Shown here: one piece after another, positions 7,876 to 17,716 of the stretch
Layout of the letters: each line of letters starts with the position of its first letter
Numbering within the stretch: position 1 is the stretch's first letter
Assembly: GCF_020687245.1 (NCBI RefSeq)
Contig: NZ_JAJEQG010000001.1
Span: 186,001-250,000, forward strand
Length of the DNA: 64,000 bases
Direction: 5' to 3'
Source of the DNA: Faecalibacterium longum CLA-AA-H243
Lineage (GTDB): Bacteria; Bacillota; Clostridia; Oscillospirales; Ruminococcaceae
Translations under genes and position numbers: made by a program
The notes under the pieces: model-generated
What the model saw: only the letters and a program-made list of their open reading frames with translations
Database searches by the model: none
What the model was told of the DNA's origin: nothing

Positions 7876-9338
7876 GATTCGATTCCTCCAAAATTTTCTA
7901 GTTTCACCTGCAGCAGCTGCCCGGTGTCCGGCCCGGGGGCCAGCCCATCGGCAAAGCCCTCTCCGCAGACCCACAGCACCTGTCTGCCTGCCGCCAGCAG
8001 CGGCAGCGTGTCCCGTTCCCGGGGCGGGATGCCCGCCTCGTTCATCCATTTGCGCAGCTCCCGGTCTATCCCCCGCCCGGCCGGACGGAAGCGGTCGCCG
8101 GGCTGACGGCAGCGCAGCCGCAGAACAGGACATATCGAGTTTATTTTAGCATAATCTGCCTGATTTTTTAAGTCTTTTTTATGAACGCCCTGTGTTTTTT
8201 CTTCAAAACAGGCCGAAACCACCCGGATATGCAGCTTTCTGCCGCCGGGCAGCGGATAATCGCCGCCCTCCGGCAGGGATACTTCAAATTTCGGACCGTC
8301 CGCTTTTTCGCCCTGCTGGCGGGTGTTTTTATCGGCTTTCTCCCGCCAGAGCACGCCGTCCCGGGCGCAGAAGCGGACGGCGTCGGTGAGCTGCACCGCG
8401 CCGCTGCCCTTTTCCACAAGGTCGGCCAGCAGGCGGATATATTTTTCCTCCGCGTCCCGCACCGGCTCCACAAGGCTGTGGAGGGCCATGTCGAGGATGA
8501 GCGGGTCGGCCTGCCGCAAAGGCTCTGACATCCACACGGGCTGGCCGCTGCGCAGGGCGTATCCCGCCCCGCCGGGCAGGCTTTTTGCGTCCGCTGCCCG
8601 GGCCGAAGCCAGCAGCGCATCCGCCTGCCGGGCGAAGTATTCGTCCGCCTTGGCGGCTTTCTCACAGAAGCGGGCCAGATTGCGCTCGGCGGCGCTGTTG
8701 ACCCCGCAGAGGGCGGGCAGTGCGCCGTGGCGCAGACGGTTGCGGGCGTAGTCGTCAGCGTCGTTGGTCTCGTCGGTGACCCAGCGTTCGCCGCAGGCGC
8801 GGCAGACAGCCTCGGTGTCGGCCCTCGTCAGGCAGAGCAGAGGCCGCAGATAGCCCGGGCGGCTGGGCCGGATGCCCGCCGCGCCGTGGAGGCCGGTGCC
8901 TCTGGCCAGCCGGAACAGCAGCGTCTCGGCCTGGTCACTCCCAGTATGGGCAGTTGCGACGGCATCTATCCCGTCGGCCAGCACCCGCTCAAAGCAGGCA
9001 TACCGCAGGCGGCGCGCCCAGTCCTCCCCCGCCCGGGGCTTTCCTGCCTCGGCTTCCAGCTCAGCGGCATGGAACACCTGCAGCGGCAGGCCCAGCCGGG
9101 CGCAGACCTCCCGGACGAAGGCTTCGTCCCGGTCCGCCGTCTCCCCCCGCAGGCCGTGGTTGACGTGGCAGACCGTGAGGGCGATGCCCCTTTCCTCGGC
9201 CAGCGGGCGCATGAGGCAGAGCAGGGCCATGCTGTCGGCCCCGCCCGAAACAGCCAGCGCGAGATGCTTTTTGCCGTCCAGCAGCTTTTCCCGGGCGCAG
9301 AAGCCGCGCACCGTCTGTAAGATCTCTTCGTAGTTCAT
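7872..9338 (-). CDS. tilS: tRNA(Ile)-lysidine synthase
   Basis: The enzyme modifies the CAU anticodon wobble cytidine of tRNA-Ile to lysidine using ATP and lysine. The 488-residue protein has the PP-loop SGGADSM near residue 35 and the HVNHGLRG and ARNRLRH motifs of the N-terminal domain. The C-terminal TilS domain includes [13 protein letters not shown] and [19 protein letters not shown]. It starts at ATG 9338, overlapping the dnaB stop (ATGA), and ends overlapping hpt. Both overlaps point to one transcript. Confidence 0.96.
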   Translation of the reverse strand: MNYEEILQTVRGFCAREKLLDGKKHLALAVSGGADSMALLCLMRPLAEERGIALTVCHVNHGLRGETADRDEAFVREVCARLGLPLQVFHAAELEAEAGKPRAGEDWARRLRYACFERVLADGIDAVATAHTGSDQAETLLFRLARGTGLHGAAGIRPSRPGYLRPLLCLTRADTEAVCRACGERWVTDETNDADDYARNRLRHGALPALCGVNSAAERNLARFCEKAAKADEYFARQADALLASARAADAKSLPGGAGYALRSGQPVWMSEPLRQADPLILDMALHSLVEPVRDAEEKYIRLLADLVEKGSGAVQLTDAVRFCARDGVLWREKADKNTRQQGEKADGPKFEVSLPEGGDYPLPGGRKLHIRVVSACFEEKTQGVHKKDLKNQADYAKINSICPVLRLRCRQPGDRFRPAGRGIDRELRKWMNEAGIPPRERDTLPLLAAGRQVLWVCGEGFADGLAPGPDTGQLLQVKLENFGGIES

Positions 9339-10735
9339 CAGCGTTTGAAGTCCACATCCATAAAGCGGGTGTGGGCGCCGTCCCAGCCCAGCGGCACCGT
9401 GCTGGTCTCGCCGTGACGGTTCTTTGCCACGATGCACTCGGCGGTGTCGGCGTCCACCTCCGCGCCGTCGGGGTTCTGGCTGGCGTAGTAGGAGTCGCGG
9501 TACAGGAAGAGGACGCAGTCGGCGTCCTGCTCGATGGAGCCGGAGTCGCGCAGGTCAGACAGCTGGGGGCGGTGGCTGGAATTGTTGCCCTGCTTTTCCA
9601 CCGCACGGGACAGCTGGCTCAGAGCGATGATCGGCACGTTCATCTCTTTAGCCATGATTTTGAGGTTTCGGGTGATGGAGCTGATCTCCTGCACGCGGTT
9701 CTCGCTGCGCTGGCCGCTGGTCATCAGCTGCAGATAATCGATGACGATGAGGCCCACGTTGGGGCGGGCGGGGTCCTGATTGACCCGGCGGATCTTCGCC
9801 TTCATCTCGGTGATGGTGATGCCCGAGGTGTCGTCCATATAAATCGGTGCGTCGTGCAGTTTTTCGGTGGCGAGGGCCAGATACTCCCAGTCCTCGGCTC
9901 GGAGCGCACCGGTGCGGAACGCCTGACTGTCGATGCCCGCTTCAGCGGAGAGGATGCGGTTGGTCAGCTGCTCCTTCGTCATTTCGAGGCTGAAGATGGC
10001 CACCGGCACCTTCTGCTGCATGGCCACGCGGGTAGCGATGTTCAGCGCGAAACTGGTCTTGCCCATACCGGGGCGGGCAGCGAGGATGATGAGGTCGCCG
10101 CGGCCAAGGCCGGTGAGGACGGTGTCCAGCAGCCGGAAGCCGGTGGGGATGCCCTTATACTTGTCGGCGTCGGGGCCGCTGATCTTTTGCAGATTTGTCA
10201 GAGTCTCCACCATGCTGGAAGAAAGGGGCGTCAGGGCGCTGGAATCGCGGCCGGAGCGGATCTCATAGATGCGCTGCTCGGCGTTTTCCAGCAGCAGGTC
10301 GGCGTCGGGCTCGTCGCCCGCGTCCTGCAAAATGTCCTTTGCGACACCCATCAGCTGGCGCACCAGATACTTTTCCTGCACGATCTGCGCATACGCCTTG
10401 ACGTTGGAGATGCTGGGAACCGTCTCGGCGAGGCCGGTCAGGTAGACTTTCGCCTCGTCGGCGCTGGGGAACACGCCGTCCGAAATGACGGCGTCCAGCA
10501 GGGTGACGAAGTCGATGGTCTGGTCGCTGGTAAAGAGGCGGAGCATCTCGGAGTAGATCTGAGCGTTCTGCCGGGTGTAGAACATCTCGGGCCGGATGAT
10601 CTCGACGAGGTCGGTCAGGGTCTCGGGTTTCAGCAGCACCGCGCCCAGCACGCTCTGCTCTGCCTGCATATTGTAGGGCAGGTTGATGCCCACGCTCTCG
10701 AGGTTGAGTTCGTTATAATGTCGTTCGTTCGGCAT
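9338..10735 (-). CDS. dnaB: replicative DNA helicase DnaB
   Basis: This hexameric helicase unwinds DNA at the replication fork. Its 465 residues contain the N-terminal DnaB domain (NMQAEQSVLGAVLL), a linker, and a RecA-like C-terminal domain with Walker A ARPGMGKTS near 222. Walker B is in LIVIDYLQLM, and SLEMTKEQL and SQLSRAVE motifs follow. The start at 10735 has AGAAGG 8 bases upstream. It follows rplI, but a terminator between them (10781-10809) may reduce read-through. Confidence 0.97.
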   Translation of the reverse strand: MPNERHYNELNLESVGINLPYNMQAEQSVLGAVLLKPETLTDLVEIIRPEMFYTRQNAQIYSEMLRLFTSDQTIDFVTLLDAVISDGVFPSADEAKVYLTGLAETVPSISNVKAYAQIVQEKYLVRQLMGVAKDILQDAGDEPDADLLLENAEQRIYEIRSGRDSSALTPLSSSMVETLTNLQKISGPDADKYKGIPTGFRLLDTVLTGLGRGDLIILAARPGMGKTSFALNIATRVAMQQKVPVAIFSLEMTKEQLTNRILSAEAGIDSQAFRTGALRAEDWEYLALATEKLHDAPIYMDDTSGITITEMKAKIRRVNQDPARPNVGLIVIDYLQLMTSGQRSENRVQEISSITRNLKIMAKEMNVPIIALSQLSRAVEKQGNNSSHRPQLSDLRDSGSIEQDADCVLFLYRDSYYASQNPDGAEVDADTAECIVAKNRHGETSTVPLGWDGAHTRFMDVDFKR

Positions 10736-10780
10736 GGTCGTTATCCTTCTGCTTTATTTATATATAAATGCCGTAAAGCC

Positions 10781-10809
10781 AAAAAGCGCCCCCTGCCGAG
10801 AGGGGGCGC
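10781..10809 (-). terminator. terminator between rplI and dnaB
   Basis: On the minus strand GCGCCCCCT pairs with AGGGGGCGC (plus 10786-10794 and 10801-10809) and is followed by TTTTT (10781-10785). It lies 14 bases after the rplI stop. Confidence 0.85.
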
Positions 10810-10823
10810 AGATAGCGGTCAAA

Positions 10824-11279
10824 TCAGGCCTGCTCCACTTCTACCTGGACCTTGAAGGAAGCCACGACACCGACATGGAGGCGGACTTTGCCGTTAAAGA
10901 CGCCCGCGTCCTTGATGTCCTTGGTCTCCAGCTCGATCTTCTTCTTGTCGATGGGAGAACCGGCCAGCTGGGCCAGAGCCTCAGCGACTTCCTTGCCGGT
11001 GACCTTGCCGTGCAGACGGCCGGAGGCACCGCCCTTGGCCTTGATGACCACGGTCTTGCCCTCGAGCTTCGCGGCCACAGCCTGAGCGGCGGCCACGTTC
11101 TCAGCCTCGTGGAAGTCGGCAGCGGCCTCCTTGCCCCGGGCGATATTCACCGCGCTGGCGTCGGCCACAGCGGCCAGCTTGCGCGGGAACAGAAAGTTGC
11201 GGGCGTAGCCGTCGGAGACCTCGTGGATCTCGTCCTTCTTGCCGATGCCCTTGACGTCCTGCTTCAGAATCACTTTCAT
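10824..11279 (-). CDS. rplI: 50S ribosomal protein L9
   Basis: This large-subunit protein binds 23S rRNA. The 151 residues show the N-terminal L9 signature [15 protein letters not shown] ... [10 protein letters not shown], a connecting helix and a C-terminal domain ([18 protein letters not shown]). The ATG at 11279 follows GAGGGA. In many Firmicutes it sits directly after gdpP; here glf intervenes. Confidence 0.97.
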   Translation of the reverse strand: MKVILKQDVKGIGKKDEIHEVSDGYARNFLFPRKLAAVADASAVNIARGKEAAADFHEAENVAAAQAVAAKLEGKTVVIKAKGGASGRLHGKVTGKEVAEALAQLAGSPIDKKKIELETKDIKDAGVFNGKVRLHVGVVASFKVQVEVEQA

Positions 11280-11359
11280 GATAGTATCCCTCACTTCTCA
11301 CCGGGAAACCGGTGGATTTCTATGGTTAGTATACAGCAATCGGGCTGTTACGTCAACGC

Positions 11360-12463
11360 TTACGCCAGCTCCCTGCCCACGACGTCCAGCGCCACCTCGA
11401 TGACCTTATCCATGTCGTAGTACTTGTACTCGCCCAGACGTCCGCCGAAGATGACCCCCGGCTCGGCGTCGGCCAGCTTCTTGTACTCGGCGTAGAGTGC
11501 GCCGTTCTTCTCGTCGTTCACCGGGTAGTAGGGTTCATCGCCGGGCTTCCACTCGGCGCTGTACTCGCGGCTGATGACGGTCTTGGGCTGGGTGCCGAAC
11601 TCAAAGTGCTTGTGCTCGATGATGCGGGTGTAGGGCGTCTCGGCGTCGGTGTAGTTGACGACGGCGTTGCCCTGATAATTGTCGGTGTCCAGCGTCTCCG
11701 TCTCAAAGCGGACGCTGCGGTACTGCAATGCGCCCAGCTTGTAGCCGAAGTAGGCGTCCACCGGGCCGGTGTAGACGACCCTGTCGGCCAGCTTGTCCAG
11801 CTCTGCCTTCTCGGCCAGATAGTCCACGCCCAGGCGCACTTCCACGCCGTCCAGCATCTTCTCCACCATGGCGGTATAGCCGCCGTTGGGGATGCCCTGA
11901 TACAGGGCGTTGAAGTAGTTGTCGTCGTAGGTAAAACGGACGGGCAGGCGCTTGATGATGAAAGCGGGCAGCTCGGTGCAGGGGCGGCCCCACTGCTTGC
12001 CGGTGTAGCCCTTGATGAGCTTTTCGTAGATGTCGGTGCCGACCAGGCTGATGGCCTGCTCCTCGAGGTTCTTCGGCTCCGTGATGCCGGCCTCGGCGCG
12101 CTGCTGCTCGATCTTCGCCTTCGCCTCGGCGGGGGTCACGACGCCCCACATCCTGTTGAAGGTGTTCATATTGAAGGGCAGGTTGTAGATCTCGCCGTGA
12201 TAGTTGGCGACAGGGCTGTTGGTGTAGCGGTTGAACTCCGCGAACTGGTTGACGTACTGCCACACAGCCTTGTTGTTGGTGTGGAAGATGTGGGCGCCGT
12301 AGCGGTGGACGTTGATGCCCTCCACCTCTTCGGTGTAGATGTTGCCTGCGATATGAGCGCGCTTATCGATGACGAGGCAGCGCTTGCCGGCCTTCTTGGC
12401 CTCATGGGCAAATACCGCGCCGTACAGGCCAGCGCCAACGATAAGATAATCGTACTGTTTCAT
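11360..12463 (-). CDS. glf: UDP-galactopyranose mutase
   Basis: This flavoenzyme interconverts UDP-galactopyranose and UDP-galactofuranose, the donor for galactofuranose in cell-surface polysaccharides. The 367 residues include the FAD-binding loop YLIVGAGLYGAV, the substrate-region motifs RYGAHIFHT and YTGKQWG, and a C-terminal FGGRLGEYKYYDMD. The start ATG overlaps the stop of the gdpP-like gene (TAATG), so translation is coupled. Its location between gdpP and rplI is not the usual order and suggests insertion into a housekeeping operon. Confidence 0.96.
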   Translation of the reverse strand: MKQYDYLIVGAGLYGAVFAHEAKKAGKRCLVIDKRAHIAGNIYTEEVEGINVHRYGAHIFHTNNKAVWQYVNQFAEFNRYTNSPVANYHGEIYNLPFNMNTFNRMWGVVTPAEAKAKIEQQRAEAGITEPKNLEEQAISLVGTDIYEKLIKGYTGKQWGRPCTELPAFIIKRLPVRFTYDDNYFNALYQGIPNGGYTAMVEKMLDGVEVRLGVDYLAEKAELDKLADRVVYTGPVDAYFGYKLGALQYRSVRFETETLDTDNYQGNAVVNYTDAETPYTRIIEHKHFEFGTQPKTVISREYSAEWKPGDEPYYPVNDEKNGALYAEYKKLADAEPGVIFGGRLGEYKYYDMDKVIEVALDVVGRELA

Positions 12464-14469
12464 TACTGTTTATCCTTTTTCTTCTGTTCGGATTCCGACT
12501 CGAGGCCGCTCTTTTTCTGGGCCTCCCGGTACTGGTCGATGGCCGTCTGGATGCGGCTGTGGGCCGCCTCCGGGGTGATATGCTTGAGCTGGGCCGCTGC
12601 CATGGTCTGATGACCGCCGCCGCCCAGAGACTCCATGATGACCTGCACATTCACCGCGCCGAGGCTGCGGGCCGAGATGTTGACGCCGCCGCCCACCTGC
12701 ACGGCCACGAAGCTGGCCTCCACGTTCTGGATGGTCAGCAGGTCGTTGGCCGCCTGAGCGATGGCCACCCGGGCCTCGGGGGCCACCTCGCCGCTGACGG
12801 TGATGGCGCAGCCCCGGTACATCTGGGCTTCCGATACCAGTCTGGCCTTGGTGGTGTACTCCACCATGCTCACATCAAAGAGCTGACGCACATGCTCCGT
12901 CTCCGCGCCGTAGCGGCGGAGGGCCGCAGCGGCCTCGAAGGTGCGCACGCCGGTGTGGAGGGTAAAGTCACGGGTGTCCAGCATGATGCCGGAGAGCAGT
13001 CCCTCGGCCTCGATGCGGTTGGGCTTGTCGTCCCGGTCGCCCACATACTGCAAGAACTCCGTGACCAGCTCACTGGCCGAGGATGCATAGGGCTCGTGGC
13101 AGACGAGGTCGGCCTTCTCGATGAAGCCGACGCCCTTGCGGTGGTGGTCGATGACGGCCACCTTGCCGCATTTTTCCAGTATCTCGCGGCTCTCCACCAG
13201 ACCCAGCTGGTATGTATCCACGACGATACAGAGCGTTCTCTGGGAAATAATGGGCAGAGCGCCCTTGGGGTCGATGAAGTCGTCCTCCTGCCCTGCCGCG
13301 ATGAGGGCGTTGATGAGGCTGCCCGCCAAAGTGGCGTCACGGCGCACGGCGATGACTGCCGGCACATCGCAGATCTTGCAGATGCGCAGCACGCCCTCGG
13401 CAGAGCCGATGGCGTCCAAGTCGCTCATCCGGTGGCCCATGATGACCACATGGTCAGCCTCTTTGATGAGCTTGACCAGCTGGTCGGCCACGATGCGGCT
13501 GCGCACCTTGCTGCGCTTTTCCACGCCGTGGCTGACACCACCGTAGAAGGTAAAGCCGTCCGGGGTCATCTCGGCGGCCTGGTCGCCGCCGCGCCCCTGC
13601 GCCATATCCAGCGCCTGAACGGCCATGTCCTGAGCCTCCCGCAGGGTCTTGGCCCCGCGTCCGACGCCGATGGAGATGGAGAGGTTCACGCTGGGGTCGA
13701 GGGCGCGGATCTTGTCCAGCACGTCGTAGCCGCGCTTGGCGAACTGCTCCAGCTGGCGCTCTTCCACCACAGCGATGTAGCGGCCACTGGCCACGCGGCG
13801 CAGAAAGCCCGTGCCGCGGCCTATCATATCTTCCAGCACCCGGTTGATGCCTTCCAGCAGGCGGGCGCGCTCGCTGTCCAGCATATCGCTGAACACGTCG
13901 TCGTAGCCGTCCACGAGGAAGACCAGATAGCCCGGGCGGCTGGCCTTATATTCGGCCTCCACTTTGCGGAGGGCCGTTTCCTCATTCAGGACAAGAAGGG
14001 TCATGCTCTCAGCCTCGCCGGGGACGGTGGAGCTGTGAGCGCTCCACACGCCGTCGGCCAGATTGAGCAGCTGGCCGCTGACCTTGCGTGCCTCCTGCAG
14101 GTCGAGGCCGGGCAGCACTTTCTGCACCCGGGGGACCAGAAGGGCTTCGCCTTTCATCAGACGGGTGCGGAACTCGGTGTTGTACCACAGCACCGTCTCC
14201 CCCGAAAGGAGGGCGGCAGGCTGGCTCAGCGGCTCGAGGCTGAACTGCGTCTTCGATTTTTCGAAGCTGCCGCCGCAGACCCAGCGGGCCACCCAGCTGC
14301 GCACCCGGTAGCGGAACACTCCAAACAGGGCGAACCACAGCACCGCCAGCACCACCAGCACTGGCCAGATGGCCGGGCGCTGCACCAGAAGCACCAGCAC
14401 CAGCAGGGCGCAGAGCACCGCCAGCGCAGCGGTCAGCATTTCAAGAGTCCATCTTGGTTTTTGTTTCAT
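12463..14469 (-). CDS. gdpP: GdpP-like DHH family cyclic-dinucleotide phosphodiesterase
   Basis: Proteins of this family hydrolyse cyclic-di-AMP to pApA. The 668 residues show two N-terminal transmembrane helices (15-55), a PAS-like region and a degenerate GGDEF domain (SGRYIAVV where the active motif would be). A DHH domain follows with HRMSDLDAIGS, VVDTYQL and VIDHHRKG. The DHHA1 domain has ESLGGGGHQT. This matches GdpP from end to end. The ATG at 14469 follows AGGAGG by about 10 bases. It starts 28 bases after the rnj stop, so the two are likely in one operon. Confidence 0.94.
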   Translation of the reverse strand: MKQKPRWTLEMLTAALAVLCALLVLVLLVQRPAIWPVLVVLAVLWFALFGVFRYRVRSWVARWVCGGSFEKSKTQFSLEPLSQPAALLSGETVLWYNTEFRTRLMKGEALLVPRVQKVLPGLDLQEARKVSGQLLNLADGVWSAHSSTVPGEAESMTLLVLNEETALRKVEAEYKASRPGYLVFLVDGYDDVFSDMLDSERARLLEGINRVLEDMIGRGTGFLRRVASGRYIAVVEERQLEQFAKRGYDVLDKIRALDPSVNLSISIGVGRGAKTLREAQDMAVQALDMAQGRGGDQAAEMTPDGFTFYGGVSHGVEKRSKVRSRIVADQLVKLIKEADHVVIMGHRMSDLDAIGSAEGVLRICKICDVPAVIAVRRDATLAGSLINALIAAGQEDDFIDPKGALPIISQRTLCIVVDTYQLGLVESREILEKCGKVAVIDHHRKGVGFIEKADLVCHEPYASSASELVTEFLQYVGDRDDKPNRIEAEGLLSGIMLDTRDFTLHTGVRTFEAAAALRRYGAETEHVRQLFDVSMVEYTTKARLVSEAQMYRGCAITVSGEVAPEARVAIAQAANDLLTIQNVEASFVAVQVGGGVNISARSLGAVNVQVIMESLGGGGHQTMAAAQLKHITPEAAHSRIQTAIDQYREAQKKSGLESESEQKKKDKQ

Positions 14470-14496
14470 GAAGTGTTATGCCTCCTGCGGGCAGAC

Positions 14497-16284
14497 TCAG
14501 ACCTCCATCAGGATGGGGAGGATCATGGGGCTGCGCTTGGTGCGGCGGTAGATATAGCTGCTCAGGGCCTCGCGCACCCGGGTCTTGACGCTGTTCCAGT
14601 CGCGGACGTGCTCGTCCACGCAGCGGTCAAGAGCCGTCTCCACGATGCTCTGGGCGCCGTCCATCAGGCTCTCGTTCTCCCGCACATAGACGAAGCCGCG
14701 GCTCACGAGGTCGGGGCCGGCCAGAACTTTGCCGGTCTTGCTGTCCACGGTGGCCACGATGATGACGAGGCCGTCCTCAGACAGATGCTTGCGGTCGCGC
14801 AGGACGACGTTGCCCACATCGCCCACGCCGAGGCCGTCCACCATGACAGCGCCCGCCGTCACCGGCTCGCCCAGCTTCATCTCGTCCTGACTGAGGATGA
14901 TGTTGGAGCCGTTCTCGGCAATGAGGATGTTGCTGGTGGGGATGCCGAGGCTTGCCGCCGTGATGGCGTGCTTTTTCAGCTGCTTATATTCGCCGTGGAC
15001 AGGCAGGAAATACTTGGGTCTGGTCAGGGTGAGCATCAGCTTCTGCTCTTCCTGACAGGCGTGGCCGGAGACGTGGACGTCGTACATGCCCTCATAGATG
15101 ACCTCTGCGCCCAGCAGGAGCAGACCGTTGACGATCTTGGTCACGCTCTTCTCATTGCCGGGGATGGGCTTGGCCGAGATGATGATGAAGTCGCCGGGGC
15201 CGACGCGCACCTGACGGTGGCTGCAGGAAGCCATGCGGCTCAGGGCGCTCAGAGGCTCGCCCTGACTGCCGGTGGTCACCAGCACCACCTGTTCCGGCGG
15301 ATACTGGTTTATCTCATCGATGCTGATGAGGGTGCCTTCCGGGATGTGCATATAGCCCAGCTCCTGAGCCATGGCGGTATTGTTGACCATGCTGCGGCCG
15401 CTGAAGGCCACCTTGCGGCCATCCTCCACGGCGAGGTCGATGATCTGCTGGACGCGGTAGATGTTGGACGCGAAGGTCGCAATGATGATGCGCTTGTTCT
15501 GCGCCCGGGCAAACAGGCTGCGGACACCGGCGGCCACCTTCTGCTCGGTGGCGGTGAAGCCGGGACGCTCCGCGTTGGTGGAGTCGCTCAGCAGAGCCAG
15601 CACGCCCTTCTGGCCGTACTCAGACAGAGTAGCAAGGTCGGTGGGGCCGCAGGCCAGCGGGGTGTAGTCGATCTTGAAGTCGCCGGTCTGGATGATGGTG
15701 CCGGCCGGGCTGTCGATGGCGAAAGCCACCGCGTCCGGGATGGAGTGGTTCACATGGATGGGCTCCACGGTGAAGCAGCCCAGCTTGAGCTTCTGGCGGG
15801 GGGTGATCTCCACGAACTTGGTCTTGCCTGCAAGGCCGAACTCCTCCAGCTTATTGCGGATGAGGCCGCAGGTCAGGCGGGTGCCGTAGATGGGCAGATC
15901 GAACTTCTGCAGCAGGTAGGGGATGCTGCCGATGTGGTCCTCATGGCCGTGGGTGATGAGCAGACCCTTGATCTTATCCTTATTCTGCACCACAAAGGTG
16001 AAGTCCGGGATGACCATATCGACGCCGAACATATCGTTATCCGGGAAGACGAGGCCGCAGTCCACGATGATCATATCGCCGCAGCACTCATAGACCGTCA
16101 TATTCTTGCCCACTTCGCCGAGGCCGCCCAGCGGATAGATATGGATGGGCGTTGCAGCCTCTTTGGGCTGCTGGGGGCGGCGGGGCCGGCGGGTGTAGTG
16201 GGGGCGGCGGGAAGTGCGGGGGCGCTTTTCGCCGGACGCATTGGCCGCAGCGGGAGCCTGGTTCTGTTCTTTTGTCTGTGCCAT
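14497..16284 (-). CDS. rnj: ribonuclease J
   Basis: This metallo-beta-lactamase/beta-CASP enzyme has endo- and 5'-exonuclease activity in mRNA decay and rRNA maturation. The 595 residues have a Arg/Lys-rich, disordered N-terminal extension of about 45 residues, the metal-binding HGHEDHIG motif, HVNHSIPD, the beta-CASP DSTNAERPG and SAKPIPGNE segments, and an intact C-terminal domain. The basic extension is longer than in Bacillus RNase J1 and may help bind RNA. The ATG at 16284 lies 6 bases after GGAGG. Its mRNA starts far upstream (promoter 16552-16580), giving a leader of about 260 nt. Confidence 0.95.
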   Translation of the reverse strand: MAQTKEQNQAPAAANASGEKRPRTSRRPHYTRRPRRPQQPKEAATPIHIYPLGGLGEVGKNMTVYECCGDMIIVDCGLVFPDNDMFGVDMVIPDFTFVVQNKDKIKGLLITHGHEDHIGSIPYLLQKFDLPIYGTRLTCGLIRNKLEEFGLAGKTKFVEITPRQKLKLGCFTVEPIHVNHSIPDAVAFAIDSPAGTIIQTGDFKIDYTPLACGPTDLATLSEYGQKGVLALLSDSTNAERPGFTATEQKVAAGVRSLFARAQNKRIIIATFASNIYRVQQIIDLAVEDGRKVAFSGRSMVNNTAMAQELGYMHIPEGTLISIDEINQYPPEQVVLVTTGSQGEPLSALSRMASCSHRQVRVGPGDFIIISAKPIPGNEKSVTKIVNGLLLLGAEVIYEGMYDVHVSGHACQEEQKLMLTLTRPKYFLPVHGEYKQLKKHAITAASLGIPTSNILIAENGSNIILSQDEMKLGEPVTAGAVMVDGLGVGDVGNVVLRDRKHLSEDGLVIIVATVDSKTGKVLAGPDLVSRGFVYVRENESLMDGAQSIVETALDRCVDEHVRDWNSVKTRVREALSSYIYRRTKRSPMILPILMEV

Positions 16285-16545
16285 CGAAAACCTCCAAAAA
16301 TTCAATCAGCAAAGCACAGGTCTGCCCTGGAAGACAGCCTGCCCTGCATTAAGGGAAGCATAAAAACGCATCTGCTTCCGTCGGATGCATCGTATAGAAA
16401 TCATTTTATCAGCGTTGTTTTATACCACGCTGCTGGTTCCGCAGGAAGCCTTTTGCCCATCCAGTCCATCTGTTCGATGCGACCGCGGCGCTTCGGCAGG
16501 AACGCTGTGAGCGCACCCACGGCGCGCCCCTATACGCATTTCGTT
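16285..16545 (-). promoter_or_regulatory. long 5' leader of rnj
   Basis: There is no gene in this stretch. The promoter at 16552-16580 implies about 260 untranslated bases. A short hairpin (GGAAGCA / TGCTTCC near 16354-16380) and several GC-rich segments are visible. I recognise no riboswitch. Autoregulation through cleavage of this leader is a possibility, not shown. Confidence 0.4.
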
Positions 16546-16551
16546 GCAACA

Positions 16552-16580
16552 AGTATAGTATTTCTCGCCTCTTTTGTCAA
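16552..16580 (-). promoter_or_regulatory. sigma-A promoter of rnj
   Basis: On the minus strand TTGACA (plus 16575-16580) and TATACT (plus 16552-16557) are separated by exactly 17 bases, a near-consensus promoter. Confidence 0.8.
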
Positions 16581-16622
16581 TTCCAAGCTTGGGCCGGGCG
16601 GTGGCAAATTATGCCCTGCCCC

Positions 16623-16652
16623 TTGACAGACGGGCCAAAATGGCTCTAAATA
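16623..16652 (+). promoter_or_regulatory. sigma-A promoter of rnhA
   Basis: TTGACA at 16623-16628 and TAAATA at 16647-16652, with an 18-base spacer. It is back-to-back with the rnj promoter, about 40 bases apart. Confidence 0.65.
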
Positions 16653-16685
16653 ATAGGTACTACAAACATGATGCAGGAGAGACGC

Positions 16686-17150
16686 ATGAAACAAGTCGAA
16701 GTTTACACCGACGGCGCGTGCAGCGGCAACCCCGGTCCCGGCGGCTGGGGCGCGGTGCTGCGCTACCGCTTTAACGGCAAGGTCTACGAAAAGGAGCTCA
16801 GCGGCGGCGACGCCTCCACCACCAACAACCGGATGGAGCTGACGGCCTTCATCGAGGCGCTGCGCCAGCTCAAGGAGCCCTGCGAGGTGCGGCTGTGCTC
16901 CGACAGCCAGTACGTCATCAACGGGCTGGAAAAAGGCTGGGCCAGGGGCTGGAAGCGCCGGGGCTGGAAAAAGTCCGACGGCTCCCCTGCCCTGAATCCC
17001 GACCTCTGGGAGCAGGCCCTGGAGCAGGAAGCCCGCCACAAGCTCACCTACGTCTGGGTCAAAGGCCACGCAGGCCACCCGGAGAACGAACGCTGCGACC
17101 AGCTTGCGGTCGCCCAGAGCCAGGCACATGGCGGGAGACAGGGACGATGA
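16686..17150 (+). CDS. rnhA: ribonuclease HI
   Basis: The enzyme cleaves the RNA strand of RNA-DNA hybrids. The 154 residues carry all four acidic catalytic positions in context: [33 protein letters not shown] and NERCDQLA, plus the basic handle ([13 protein letters not shown]) seen in E. coli RNase HI. The ATG at 16686 follows AGGAGA. The stop overlaps the start of the next gene as ATGA. Confidence 0.96.
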   Translation: MKQVEVYTDGACSGNPGPGGWGAVLRYRFNGKVYEKELSGGDASTTNNRMELTAFIEALRQLKEPCEVRLCSDSQYVINGLEKGWARGWKRRGWKKSDGSPALNPDLWEQALEQEARHKLTYVWVKGHAGHPENERCDQLAVAQSQAHGGRQGR

Positions 17151-17665
17151 ACGATGCTTTTCTGCCCGGGAACGGGTTTGACACCTACGAAGAACAGGAC
17201 CGGGTCCTGATGGGTCTGAGCGGCAGTGTGCGCAGCGGCGTGGCCGTCCGCATCCTGCAGCAGCAGGGCTTTGCCGTGGCGGCAGCGGTCGTCCGGCTGG
17301 CTGACACCCCCGAAGAACACGCCGCCGTGGACGCAGCCAGGGCTCTGGCAAAGAAGCTGGACGTGGAGTGCGTCACCCTCAACGCCGAGGCTCTGGCCGG
17401 ACAGGATGCCGAAGCCGCCCGCTTCGCGGCCCTGCTCACTGCCGCCGACAAACTGGGCATCCAGTATATTGCCTCCGGCCGCTACGCCCGCATCGAGACA
17501 GACGCACAGGGCATGAGCCACCTGTTCGCCCCCGAGAGCGGCGCACCGGACGAGAGCGGAAAGCTTGCCGCCCTCCCACCCGAGGTCCTGAGCCGCCTCA
17601 TCCTGCCGCTGGGCGATTTCGCCCCGGAGGACGTGGCAGAGATGGCGGAGGATTTTAAGCTGTAG
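17147..17665 (+). CDS. truncated, degenerate MnmA-like (tRNA 2-thiouridylase fold) protein
   Basis: At 172 residues this is less than half of MnmA, but it follows the MnmA N-terminal domain. [21 protein letters not shown] aligns with the MnmA PP-loop region, yet the expected SGGVDSS is SGSVRSG, so the ATP-binding motif is damaged. [12 protein letters not shown] matches the ATGHYARI segment. [17 protein letters not shown] matches the following strand. The tRNA-binding and catalytic-cysteine regions are absent. It overlaps rnhA by ATGA, so it is translated with it. It is probably non-catalytic or repurposed, and a true mnmA should exist elsewhere. Confidence 0.72.
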   Translation: MNDAFLPGNGFDTYEEQDRVLMGLSGSVRSGVAVRILQQQGFAVAAAVVRLADTPEEHAAVDAARALAKKLDVECVTLNAEALAGQDAEAARFAALLTAADKLGIQYIASGRYARIETDAQGMSHLFAPESGAPDESGKLAALPPEVLSRLILPLGDFAPEDVAEMAEDFKL

Positions 17666-17685
17666 GATCTTTCGCTTCCGGTCAG

Positions 17686-17703
17686 CGCCTGAGAGGGCAA
17701 GCC
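17686..17703. repeat. solo end of a short repeat, family B
   Basis: The sequence CCTGAGAGGGCAAGCC is shared with the right end of the repeat at 39838-39902. No matching left end is seen nearby. Confidence 0.4.
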
Positions 17704-17716
17704 CGTTGAAGCAAAA

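Noticed and set aside
12559-16626. A 1355-codon open frame on the plus strand opposite gdpP and rnj
   Set aside because: It is a mirror of GC-rich codons of two well-identified genes, has low-complexity His/Ala/Gly content and no ribosome site or family match.
17147-17665. A functional mnmA
   Set aside because: The PP-loop is altered and the tRNA-binding and catalytic-cysteine regions are missing.
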